Below, piece by piece: positions 1-8,240 of a stretch of DNA of 64,000 nucleotides. The stretch is from assembly GCF_000948415.1 (NCBI RefSeq), contig NZ_JYII01000002.1:62001-126000 (forward strand), read 5' to 3'. Position 1 is the stretch's first letter. Each line of letters starts with the position of its first letter. The notes below the pieces were generated by a model. The model searched no databases. It saw only the letters and a list, made by a program, of their open reading frames with translations, and was not told the DNA's origin. The DNA comes from Thalassospira sp. HJ. GTDB taxonomy: Bacteria > Pseudomonadota > Alphaproteobacteria > Rhodospirillales > Thalassospiraceae. The position numbers and the translations under genes are program-made.

Positions 1-2
1 GC

Positions 3-743
3 CACAGTCACAGCGATTTCCATCAGATCATCATCTCCGAGCTCGGCAAACTCGAGATGGAGGTCGAAGGACGCGGTGGTGAGGTTTGCGGTCGGCAACT
101 GGCCTTTGTCGAGGCGGGTAAAACCCATGCCTATCGGGCGGAGGGGCTTAACCGCTTCCTTGTCCTTGATGTCAATGCGGATCTGGCCCATCGCACCGGT
201 CTTGAGGCGCTCTGGCATCGCCATGGCAGTTCTGCGACCTATCTTGAAGTCGGCCTTGGTCATCAGCGCGGGTTGATCGGTCTTTTGGGTGGTCTGGCGA
301 CCGCCGATCCGCACGAAAGTAGTGCCGGGGCAGGGATGCTGGATGGTTTGAAAACGCTGCTTCTGCGCAGTCGTCAGACAAGCGGCGGTCTTGCGTATGG
401 CAAGACGGATCTGCCATCGCGCCTTGTCCGCACCATGGCCTGGGCCGAGGCCAGATTGGGCGAGGAGATCACAATCACCGAGCTCGCAACCATTGCCGCG
501 CAATCGGAAAGCAGCCTGTTTGCTGCCTTTCAAAAGCATGTCGGGACAAGCCCGATGCGCTGGCTAACCGAGCAACGCCTGCAGATGGCCATGGCGCTTT
601 TGCGCGATCCCGAGGTCTATCTTTCGATGTCTGATCTGTCAAACGCCGTCGGCTTCGCCGACCAAAGCGCATTTTCCCGTGCCTTTTCACGTCGCTTTGG
701 CTGTGCGCCAAGGACGATACGTCCGGATGCGGCCGTTCTTTAA
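3..743 (+). CDS. AraC-family transcriptional regulator (5' partial)
   Basis: The reading frame is open from the left edge, so the N-terminus is missing; the ATG at 57 is internal. The first visible residues (HSHSDFHQ, then LGKLEMEVEG) resemble the cupin-type sensor domain of AraC regulators. The C-terminal third carries the paired helix-turn-helix signature: an ARLGEEITITELA segment followed by a GFADQSAFSRAFSRRFG motif near the end. It is probably a DNA-binding regulator that responds to a small effector through the N-terminal domain. The DMT transporter that follows on the same strand could be its target, but this is only a neighbourhood argument. Family call is secure; ligand unknown. Confidence 0.85.
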   Translation, partial: HSHSDFHQIIISELGKLEMEVEGRGGEVCGRQLAFVEAGKTHAYRAEGLNRFLVLDVNADLAHRTGLEALWHRHGSSATYLEVGLGHQRGLIGLLGGLATADPHESSAGAGMLDGLKTLLLRSRQTSGGLAYGKTDLPSRLVRTMAWAEARLGEEITITELATIAAQSESSLFAAFQKHVGTSPMRWLTEQRLQMAMALLRDPEVYLSMSDLSNAVGFADQSAFSRAFSRRFGCAPRTIRPDAAVL

Positions 744-843
744 AGCCAAACGCGCAACTCATACCGTTTCGTTCATGTCGAGAACTTCTGGAGTTTGGGC
801 AAAGACCTGATGCCCGAACGGGTGCATCTTCCGTTCTTGTAAA

Positions 844-1770
844 ATGGCAAGAACGGATAGCTCCATGAAAACGGTTGATGAAAAACGCAAGGCAACGCTG
901 ATCGGAGTGATTGCTGTGGTCCTTTGGGCCTTGCTTGCCTTGTTTACCACCGAACTGGCATCCATTCCGCCTTTTCAACTGGTGAGCCTGTGCTTTGCCG
1001 TTGCCAGTATTTTTAGTGCACTCTGGATCACTTTGCGCGGTGGCAGTGTCGTGCACGCTTTGCGTCAGCCACTTGGCGCTTGGGTGCTCGGGGTTGGTGG
1101 ACTGTTTGGCTATCACTTCTTCTATTTCGTAGCACTGGCAAACGCGCCCGCGGTTGAGGCGAGCCTGATAGCCTATCTCTGGCCGCTTCTGATTGTGTTG
1201 TTCTCGGCACTTCTGCCCGGTGAACGCCTTAAATGGCAGCATCTCGTGGGGGCTGCTTTGGGATTGTTTGGTGCAGTCCTTCTGGTCAGCAGGGGGAAAA
1301 GCCTGTCGTTCGATCCGGCATTTACGTTGGGCTATGGTGCGGCTGTTATCTGTTCTTTGCTCTGGTCGGGCTATTCTGTGCTTAACCGACGCTATCGCAA
1401 CGTTCCGGTGGGGGCGGTGTGCGGCTTTTGCGCAGGCGCGTCGTTGCTCGGCTTTGTCACACACGGTTTGCTCGAAACTTGGGTGATGCCAGACGCGATA
1501 CAATGGCTGGCCATCCTCGGCCTTGGGCTCGGGCCTGTTGGAGCAGCCTTCTTTGTCTGGGATCACGGGACCAAACACGGTGACATTCAAATCCTCGGGG
1601 TTGCCGCCTATGGCGCGCCGCTTCTCAGTACCTGTTTGCTGATTGCCTTCGGAAAGGCGCTTGCAACGTCTGCAATCATTGTTGGCTGTATCCTGATTGT
1701 CGGTGGTGCTGTTCTGGCGTCTGCGAATTTTTTGTCTGGCAAGCGAGGGCGTTCACTTTCTGCGGAATAG
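844..1770 (+). CDS. DMT-superfamily (EamA) transporter
   Basis: A 308-residue integral membrane protein with about ten hydrophobic segments arranged as two EamA-like halves, the usual length and layout for drug/metabolite transporters. The spacing and the GYHFFYFVAL and EASLIAYLWPLL segments recall YddG-type aromatic amino-acid exporters, so efflux of an amino acid or metabolite across the inner membrane is plausible. Substrate cannot be read from the sequence. The start is uncertain: ATG 844 and ATG 865 are both possible and neither has a strong ribosome binding site. The gene lies 100 bp downstream of the partial AraC regulator on the same strand. Confidence 0.82.
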   Translation: MARTDSSMKTVDEKRKATLIGVIAVVLWALLALFTTELASIPPFQLVSLCFAVASIFSALWITLRGGSVVHALRQPLGAWVLGVGGLFGYHFFYFVALANAPAVEASLIAYLWPLLIVLFSALLPGERLKWQHLVGAALGLFGAVLLVSRGKSLSFDPAFTLGYGAAVICSLLWSGYSVLNRRYRNVPVGAVCGFCAGASLLGFVTHGLLETWVMPDAIQWLAILGLGLGPVGAAFFVWDHGTKHGDIQILGVAAYGAPLLSTCLLIAFGKALATSAIIVGCILIVGGAVLASANFLSGKRGRSLSAE

Positions 1771-1929
1771 GTTCACGAAACCGGCCCCTGTTACATATCG
1801 GTCACATTTACGTGATTATACGCAATTTCCGCAATATTTGTGCTGTGCGGCAATATTTAAATGACTTATAGTCGGTCTGTGCTTGGGGAGGGGGCGTAGT
1901 AAACAGTTTACGCATCCAGGGACAGATGA

Positions 1930-3696
1930 ATGACGCAGCCAAAAAAAGACATTGCGCTCGAAATGAAGCAGGCAATGTCAGCCGCGCAGTTTAGGCAGGC
2001 CGCCAAATTCGGCGCCCAGCTCGTGCGTCTGCACCCAAAACGAACCGACCTCCAGATCATGACAGCTGTCAGCGAGCTACAGGCTGGTTTGCCAGATAAT
2101 GGGGCAAGAAGACTGAAGAAGCTGTTTGCTTCCTTGCCCTTTGGCGACAGTTATTTCCCGGCTGTTACAAAGAATTTTCTGCAATACGCAGAAGCATTTA
2201 ATGACTACGGATCATTAGAGTCTTCAATCCGTAAACGCCTTCGTGCGGCGCCGCACAACGATATGTTGTCAGCGATGCTCGCCGACGTCATTTTTCGGCG
2301 TGAAATCGTTTCAAGTCCCGGACTGTGCCATGCGCCTCGTTTGGCGGAAGCCGTTCAGATTTTGCGCAATATTCCCGAAAAAAGTACGAAGTTCGAGGAC
2401 AGTCAAAAGCTTCTGGCACGCATTTATCTTCACCAGGAAGAATATCAGTTGGCATCCAGTGTGCTCGAAGAATTACTCGCGCGTGCCCCAGGGGACATTT
2501 CAGTCCGAATGCTTTTGGCGTCGTCTTATGCGATTGCAGGCAGGGATGAGGATGCGGTTTCAAACAGCCTCGCAATTATCAAAAACAAACCGGACTATAG
2601 TGCGCAGCCTTACCTGATCATTTCCTTTATGCGCCCACAGGCCATGCCGGACGGGGCGAAGACGGTACTTGACGGCATCGTGAATAATGCCGGGGCAGAC
2701 AGTGGAGAACGCTACAAGGCGGCATTTGCGTTGGCCAAGATTGAGGAAGTTAAAGGTAATATGCAGGCGGCCTTTGAATATTATCAGAAAGGGCACGTTG
2801 CTGATCGTTCGGGGCGTCCCTTTGACATCAAGCGTGAACTTGGTGAGCTGCAAAAACTGCGTGATCTGGTGAGTGCTCCGCGACAATCGACCATGGTGTC
2901 AGCCGATGCAGATGATCCCGCAGGACCAAAGCCCATCTTTGTTGTCGGCATGCCGCGATCTGGGACCACGCTTACCGAACGTATTCTTGGCGCGCACCCG
3001 GATGTGCATGCTGCTGGTGAGATTGGTGATCTTTCGAAGGCTGTTACTGATGTCGTTGGGCCGGGGCAGATTTCAGAACAGACAGCACGCATCGATACCA
3101 AGGCGGCTGACAAAATTCGCAAGCAGTATCTGGAAGCAATGAAGGCCTATGCGCCGGACAAGCGATTTGTTACCAACAAAACACCGGCGAACTTCCTGCG
3201 CATTGAGATGATCCGGCGTGTCTTCCCGGATGCGCCGATTATTCATACACACCGTCATCCTTTGGCGACATGTCTGTCGATTTACACAACGCCATTTGCC
3301 ATGCCGATGCGCTATTCCGACGATCTGGGAGAGTTCGCACAATATTATCGCGGCTATGTCGATCTGATGAATGCCTGTTTTGAAACCGATCAGAACGGAC
3401 AGATTTATGATTTGTCATACGAAGATCTGGTATCTGATCCCGAAGCGGTAGCACGCGATTATCTGGCTCATTGCGGACTGGATTGGCGGCCGGAATGTCT
3501 GGAGTTCTATCGCGCGGGCAAGGCTGCTGCGACGGCCAGCATGATCCAGGTGCGCCGTCCTATCAATCGGGATTCTGTTCAGAAATGGCAGCGGTTTGAG
3601 CCCTATATCGGGCCGTTGGCAGCGCTGGCCGACGATCCGGAAATTCGTCAATGGCGGGCGGCGGTCAAATCATCGCGGCGTGCGGTTGCCGCGTGA
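1930..3696 (+). CDS. TPR-repeat sulfotransferase family protein
   Basis: 588 residues. The N-terminal half (about residues 1-310) is helical TPR-like repeat sequence; the C-terminal half is a PAPS-dependent sulfotransferase domain. The 5'-phosphosulfate-binding loop reads VVGMPRSGTTLTERILGAHP near residues 338-357, and a later IHTHRHPLATCLSIY segment fits the 3'-phosphate-binding region. Such proteins transfer sulfate from PAPS to protein or glycan acceptors; the acceptor is unknown, and TPRs usually bind partner proteins. Start ATG 1930 is preceded by AGGGA eight bases upstream. An AT-rich stretch at 1800-1870 probably holds the promoter. Two paralogues lie at 9946-13654. Confidence 0.85.
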   Translation: MTQPKKDIALEMKQAMSAAQFRQAAKFGAQLVRLHPKRTDLQIMTAVSELQAGLPDNGARRLKKLFASLPFGDSYFPAVTKNFLQYAEAFNDYGSLESSIRKRLRAAPHNDMLSAMLADVIFRREIVSSPGLCHAPRLAEAVQILRNIPEKSTKFEDSQKLLARIYLHQEEYQLASSVLEELLARAPGDISVRMLLASSYAIAGRDEDAVSNSLAIIKNKPDYSAQPYLIISFMRPQAMPDGAKTVLDGIVNNAGADSGERYKAAFALAKIEEVKGNMQAAFEYYQKGHVADRSGRPFDIKRELGELQKLRDLVSAPRQSTMVSADADDPAGPKPIFVVGMPRSGTTLTERILGAHPDVHAAGEIGDLSKAVTDVVGPGQISEQTARIDTKAADKIRKQYLEAMKAYAPDKRFVTNKTPANFLRIEMIRRVFPDAPIIHTHRHPLATCLSIYTTPFAMPMRYSDDLGEFAQYYRGYVDLMNACFETDQNGQIYDLSYEDLVSDPEAVARDYLAHCGLDWRPECLEFYRAGKAAATASMIQVRRPINRDSVQKWQRFEPYIGPLAALADDPEIRQWRAAVKSSRRAVAA

Positions 3697-3764
3697 CCTT
3701 CAGGCGTGCTTCGGGTTAGAAGGTATCAGAAGGAAAACGATACCGAGAAATCCGGAGCACCGCG

Positions 3765-4739
3765 ATGACCAGCACCATTCCCAAGGCCGAACTGCATTTA
3801 CATCTTGAAGGTGCGATGACGCCTGCACTTGTGCGCCGTTTTGCCAAGCGTAATGGCCTGACCCTGCCTGATGACATCTATGATGATCAGGATCGCTATC
3901 TCTGGGATGACTTTCCGGAATTCCTCAACAGCTTTGACAAGGCCAGTGCGGCGATCCGTACCAAGCAGGACTATGCCGACCTGACGTCCACCTATCTGAT
4001 CGAGCAGGCAAAGGTCGGAACCCTTTATGTCGAGATTTTCTGTTCTCCAACTCATGCGGCCAATTGCGGCTTGTCCTTTGACGATCACCTTGAAGCCGTG
4101 GTCGCGGGAATTGATCGCGCCGAAAAGGAAACCGGGATCATTGGCCGGATCATCATGACCTGTGTGCGCCATGTCGGGCCGGATATTGCGGTCAAGGTTG
4201 CGCGTGAAACGGTTGCCTGCGGGCACCCATATATTGTCGGGTTTGGTATGGGCGGCAATGAAAGCATGTTCACGCAGGAAGATTTCTATCCGGCCTTCAA
4301 GATCGCCCGGGACGCAGGCCTTGGCTGTACGACCCATGCTGGCGAAGTTGAAGGACCGCAAAGCGTCTGGGATGCGATTGAAAAACTTCCTGTAACCCGG
4401 ATCGGTCATGGGGTGCGGTCCATCGAAGATCAGAAACTGGTTGAAACATTGGCCAAGCGTGAGATCGTGCTGGAAGTCTGTCCGGGGTCAAATATCGCGC
4501 TTTCAGTGTTCCGGGATTATGCATCCCATCCATTGCGCAAGTTCTACGAGGCCGGGGTCAAGGTGACCCTTGGATCGGATGATCCGCCGTTTTTCTTTAC
4601 CTCTCTGGCGGACGAATATCAGCGCGCTGAAGAGTTGTTTGGTTTTAGCCCGGAAGAGTTGACAGGGCTGACCCGCACGGCCATCGAAGCCGCCTTTGTT
4701 GACGAAGACACCAAAGCAAAGCTTTTGTCTAAGCTTTAA
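3765..4739 (+). CDS. add: Adenosine deaminase-family purine deaminase
   Basis: 324 residues of the amidohydrolase fold. The N-terminal metal-binding HxH is at residues 11 and 13 (ELHLHLEG), the catalytic THAGE at residues 190-194 (His191, Glu194), the IGHG motif follows, and the metal-binding Asp pair is at 272-273 in GSDDPP. These are the zinc-binding and proton-shuttle residues of adenosine deaminase, which converts adenosine to inosine in purine salvage. Related adenine deaminases share the fold, so adenine is an alternative substrate. GGAG lies eight bases before the ATG. The gene follows the sulfotransferase by 68 bp and converges with the alpha/beta hydrolase at 4743. Confidence 0.85.
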   Translation: MTSTIPKAELHLHLEGAMTPALVRRFAKRNGLTLPDDIYDDQDRYLWDDFPEFLNSFDKASAAIRTKQDYADLTSTYLIEQAKVGTLYVEIFCSPTHAANCGLSFDDHLEAVVAGIDRAEKETGIIGRIIMTCVRHVGPDIAVKVARETVACGHPYIVGFGMGGNESMFTQEDFYPAFKIARDAGLGCTTHAGEVEGPQSVWDAIEKLPVTRIGHGVRSIEDQKLVETLAKREIVLEVCPGSNIALSVFRDYASHPLRKFYEAGVKVTLGSDDPPFFFTSLADEYQRAEELFGFSPEELTGLTRTAIEAAFVDEDTKAKLLSKL

Positions 4740-4742
4740 GCG

Positions 4743-5663
4743 TCAAGTGGACTTGCAGCGCGCGATATGCGCATCAAAAGCCTGCCAGAACTTGTTGCGA
4801 TAGAGATCGCGTTCTTGAAGTATCTCATGACGGGCTTCGGGGATTTCCGTGATGGTGATGGAGGGCACATTGCCAAACAGATCTTCGGTGGTCTGGTTGG
4901 AAACAACCTGATCATTGCCGGCCAGAACCATGGTGATGGGGGGTAGGGACCATGCGCCCGATTTCATCTGCTCTATGCGGTCTGAAACCGATGCCTGTGC
5001 CTTGAAACAGGCATCCAGCCAACCAGCAGAAACACCGCCGACCACAAGGTTCGGATGCTTTTGCAGGATCGCGACATTTCGGGCATGGCGGGCGACGTCC
5101 GAAGTCAGGATGTTATCGGGCACAAATTTGGTCAGCGGGCTGAGTTTGCTTTGGCCAGGCAGGTATTGCTTGTCAAAGCCGTAACGGCACATGCTGTCAG
5201 CAACGAACTGTGCCGCGAGCGACAACCAGTCATGGCCGCCCAGACCAAAGAACGGGGCGACCATTACGGCACTTTCCCACAAATTCGGTTGATCAAGCAT
5301 CATCACCATGGCCACCAGACCGCCGGTCGAGTGGGTCAGCACAATCGGGCAGGTGATCCCGTGATTATCGCAGACATGGTCGATAACGTGGCGCGTATCG
5401 GCGATATAGTGCGCAACGTCATGGATATATCCCATCACTGGATCGCTGGTTTCACGCGATGAGCCGCCATGGCCGCGAAAATCAAAGGTGACGCAGCCAA
5501 AGCCACGTTCAGAAAGCTCGTCTGCGGTTTCCTGATAGCGCTCGATATACTCCCCACGCCCTTGCAGGATAAGAATATGCTGTCGCGTATGATCTGGTGT
5601 CTGCACGCCATAGCGCAGGCTGATGCCGTCCGGTGTTGTGAGGGTGTTGATCGCAAAGGTCAT
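4743..5663 (-). CDS. Alpha/beta hydrolase (serine lysophospholipase/S33 type)
   Basis: 306 residues without a signal peptide. The nucleophile elbow is THSTGGL with Ser112; the canonical first Gly of GxSxG is replaced by Thr, as occurs in monoacylglycerol-lipase-like proteins. A DFRGHGGS segment (about 61-68) precedes it, and a late ARHE segment supplies the probable catalytic His. Likely a cytoplasmic esterase or lysophospholipase; substrate unknown. It ends four bases from the convergent deaminase and starts 21 bp downstream of another alpha/beta hydrolase on the same strand, so the two hydrolases probably form an operon. Confidence 0.82.
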   Translation of the reverse strand: MTFAINTLTTPDGISLRYGVQTPDHTRQHILILQGRGEYIERYQETADELSERGFGCVTFDFRGHGGSSRETSDPVMGYIHDVAHYIADTRHVIDHVCDNHGITCPIVLTHSTGGLVAMVMMLDQPNLWESAVMVAPFFGLGGHDWLSLAAQFVADSMCRYGFDKQYLPGQSKLSPLTKFVPDNILTSDVARHARNVAILQKHPNLVVGGVSAGWLDACFKAQASVSDRIEQMKSGAWSLPPITMVLAGNDQVVSNQTTEDLFGNVPSITITEIPEARHEILQERDLYRNKFWQAFDAHIARCKST

Positions 5664-5684
5664 CGGATGGCTTTCAGGTCCTGA

Positions 5685-6971
5685 TTACTCGTTTGCGAGT
5701 GCGGTTGTGATGAAGGCCGTCATTTTATCCATCATACCCGCGAAATCCGGATTGAATGTCCCACGGCGCAAGCTGCCGTCAGGGGCAGTATCAAAAAGAT
5801 TGCGCTCGCCATAAAGAACATCCGTACCGGTTTGGCACCGGGTTAGCGCATCGCCCGCGTCATAATGCCCGCAATCGGGAACGGCACCCTCCAGCCCGTA
5901 AAACGGGTCCTCGGGGCTCATGGTAATCGCTGTGTGGGCGTGGTTGAGTGTGCGCAGCTCACGATTTTCAGAGCGCACGATATCAATGTCGTCGCAGGAT
6001 GCGGTGCCATTGGGGGCGGGCATCTCACCCTGATACCAGATCAGGTGCTTTTGAACGCTTGTGACCTTGTGACAGAAGAAGTCACCGACCAGCTCAGGAT
6101 TGATCGTCTGATCGTCCGAGCTGACAACGCCGAAGACGGGTACATCAAAGTCGGGCAGGCTGCCGTCGCCGTAAGGCTTGGTCAGCAGATAAAACTCCGC
6201 CGCGGCATTCATCGCCATGGAGCCATATTTTCCCGGATCACTGTTTTCACCCTGACCGACCCAGTCTTTGACATAGCGGACATAGGGGGTCAGCCAAGCC
6301 TGTTCGCTTTTGGCAGCTAACCCCGGCGAAAGCATGATAAGCGCGCTGGTTCGGTCCTTATTATGCTGTTCGCTATAAACCCGACCGATCAGGGCCGCAC
6401 CGGTAGAGAAGCCCATCGGAATGATGTGTTGAACCTCATCACCAAAGCTGTTCATGCCGAAGCGAACTGTTTCAAGCCAGTCTTCATAGTCCACATCAAG
6501 CAAATCACCCGGGACAGTGCCATGGCCCGGAAGAAGGACGCCATGGAACACCGCGCAAGGGAAGCGACCCCGCAAATCATCGCGAATGTCGCTCAGCCAA
6601 TAGGGACTGTCCGTCAGGCCATGAACCACCAGGAAGCCAACGCCATTGCCCTGTAAGCTGCTATCATCGCTGTTGCATGCCGCGCCAAGCGGCCCAAGTG
6701 CGTAGGGCGCGCGCATGTCGACAACCTGATCAAGGGTGTGTTCGCCGAACGGCTTTTCTTCCTCGGAAAAGCGCGTTTTTGAAAGCACGTCGCGCAATTG
6801 TTGGCGCGTGGATTGGACATAATCATCAAAGGACATTCCGGCAGCCGGTACCATAATAGGAGCACCCGATGGTTCAAGAGCCGCGTCATTCTTTGCGCAG
6901 GCGCCGGTTGCTAGCAGGCTGCACAGGGCAAGCGATGCCAGACCTGTTCTGAAGATGCGGGGCGTGCCCAT
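5685..6971 (-). CDS. Exported alpha/beta hydrolase (probable lipoprotein)
   Basis: 428 residues. The first 25 form a signal sequence ending in ATGAC, so Cys25 could be lipidated, although the lipobox is weak (Thr rather than Leu at -3). The oxyanion segment VVHGLTDSPY is near residue 116, and the nucleophile elbow MGFSTG places Ser189 as the catalytic serine. A C-terminal NHAHT provides the probable His. Probably an envelope-anchored lipase or esterase. It is the upstream member of a two-gene minus-strand unit with the hydrolase at 4743-5663. Several Cys in the mature part are consistent with an oxidising, extracytoplasmic location. Confidence 0.8.
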   Translation of the reverse strand: MGTPRIFRTGLASLALCSLLATGACAKNDAALEPSGAPIMVPAAGMSFDDYVQSTRQQLRDVLSKTRFSEEEKPFGEHTLDQVVDMRAPYALGPLGAACNSDDSSLQGNGVGFLVVHGLTDSPYWLSDIRDDLRGRFPCAVFHGVLLPGHGTVPGDLLDVDYEDWLETVRFGMNSFGDEVQHIIPMGFSTGAALIGRVYSEQHNKDRTSALIMLSPGLAAKSEQAWLTPYVRYVKDWVGQGENSDPGKYGSMAMNAAAEFYLLTKPYGDGSLPDFDVPVFGVVSSDDQTINPELVGDFFCHKVTSVQKHLIWYQGEMPAPNGTASCDDIDIVRSENRELRTLNHAHTAITMSPEDPFYGLEGAVPDCGHYDAGDALTRCQTGTDVLYGERNLFDTAPDGSLRRGTFNPDFAGMMDKMTAFITTALANE

Positions 6972-7063
6972 GATGTTTGCTCCGTTCAGTTTCGCTGATG
7001 TGTCGTTTCTTTTGAATGTGTTGGCACGGATGTTAACGCGCGCGGTGGCATGGTGCGAGCAAC

Positions 7064-7094
7064 AAAAAAGCGACCTGTGAACAGATCGCTTTTT
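7064..7094. terminator. Bidirectional hairpin terminator
   Basis: AAAAAGCGA pairs with TCGCTTTTT around an inner CTGT/ACAG stem. There is an A-run before and a T-run after the stem, so it can terminate in both directions. It sits 27 bp beyond the stop of the minus-strand OsmC gene. Confidence 0.7.
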
Positions 7095-7120
7095 GGGGCT
7101 GTTTGAACTGGTGAAAATCG

Positions 7121-7525
7121 TTACTCGATCAGTTCCCAGCTATGGGTGACTTCTGCGGCCTTTGACAGCATGATCGAGGCGGAGCAGTATTTTTCTGCCG
7201 AAAGTTCGACCGCACGACCGACCTTGGTTTCATTAAGGTTTTCACCCTTTACCTTGAAGTGCAGGTGGATTTTGGTGAAGACCTTGGGATCGGTTTCCGC
7301 GCGCTCGGCTTTGACGTCGGTTTCAACATCAAGGACGTTTTCGCGGCCTTTTTTCAGGATATGAACAACGTCAATCGACGAACAGCCACCGATACCAAGC
7401 AGAAGCATTTCCATCGGGCTCGGACCAAAACCGTTATCCTTGTCACCATCCATGACAACACCGTGGCCAGTGCCGCTGGTGCCGGTAAAGGTCAGGTTTT
7501 CAAGCCATTTTACACGCGCTTCCAT
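7121..7525 (-). CDS. OsmC family protein
   Basis: 134 residues, a typical OsmC/Ohr-fold length. The two family cysteines are visible in GGCSSIDVVHIL and in EKYCSASIML. The GPSPMEMLLLGIGGCSS stretch is characteristic of the YhfA-like branch rather than of classical Ohr. OsmC proteins are cytoplasmic thiol-dependent peroxidases for organic hydroperoxides; activity of this branch is less certain. Monocistronic, with its own hairpin terminator downstream. Confidence 0.88.
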   Translation of the reverse strand: MEARVKWLENLTFTGTSGTGHGVVMDGDKDNGFGPSPMEMLLLGIGGCSSIDVVHILKKGRENVLDVETDVKAERAETDPKVFTKIHLHFKVKGENLNETKVGRAVELSAEKYCSASIMLSKAAEVTHSWELIE

Positions 7526-7724
7526 AATCGCATTCCCATCTGTGAAGAGTTGTTACCCTAACCTCTAGCCCGCCTTGGGCGGGGCTGCAAGGTGAGATCG
7601 GTGACATTGGCGTGAAGCAGGATGAGAAATGCGACTATGAGTGGTAAGTTGTTATAGGAGTTTTTACTTTCCAGGCGGATACTGAAGCGATTATTCAGAT
7701 ACCTATGGTGCAGGAGTTACGGCC

Positions 7725-8057
7725 ATGACACAGGACCCAACGCGCAGCAAAAGCCGTTTCATGATGGGCATGGAACATGTCCTGCGTGAGATCAATCACG
7801 AAGTCATCAGCCCGGCCATCCCGGATATGTCGGTGGAAAACGCTGTTCCCCTGATGATTACGGTCGCGCGCCTGCGGGCTGAATATCTGAAATTTGCCTT
7901 CCATCTCTGCGATGATCGCAACGAGGATCACCCGACGGCCGAGGAATTGGCAAAGCTCAAACACCTTCGCGAGAGCTTCCAGGAAATGCTGGCGGTGGCC
8001 AAGGAACTCGAACATTGCATTGATCGCGGCTATATCGATCTTCCGGTCAAAAAATAG
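7725..8057 (+). CDS. Conserved hypothetical protein, small helical
   Basis: 110 residues, predicted mostly alpha-helical and soluble, with no signal peptide or membrane segment. I do not recognise a domain. Visible features are an acidic/His-containing middle (HLCDDRNEDHPTAEEL) and two Cys. It stands alone between the OsmC gene and the diguanylate cyclase, with a spaced upstream region of about 200 bp that can hold its own promoter. Codon use and composition match the neighbours, so it is probably a real lineage-specific gene. Confidence 0.65.
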   Translation: MTQDPTRSKSRFMMGMEHVLREINHEVISPAIPDMSVENAVPLMITVARLRAEYLKFAFHLCDDRNEDHPTAEELAKLKHLRESFQEMLAVAKELEHCIDRGYIDLPVKK

Positions 8058-8240
8058 CCCAATCCTGACAAGCACCGTGCTTTGATGGTCCCAGCCATAA
8101 GAAAAATAATGACTTATCCTTCAGTATATGCAATGGGTTACGCATATAAATATACAGGGCCGTCTTAAAAGGTCTGATCTGGGACATCACATAAAACATG
8201 AATAAAAGGGAGGGCGCTGCTTTGCAGCGCGCCAGGTGTC

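Noticed and set aside
475-1590. 371-residue antisense frame over the regulator/DMT genes
   Set aside because: Low-complexity, basic and Gln/His-rich composition; overlaps two clear genes.
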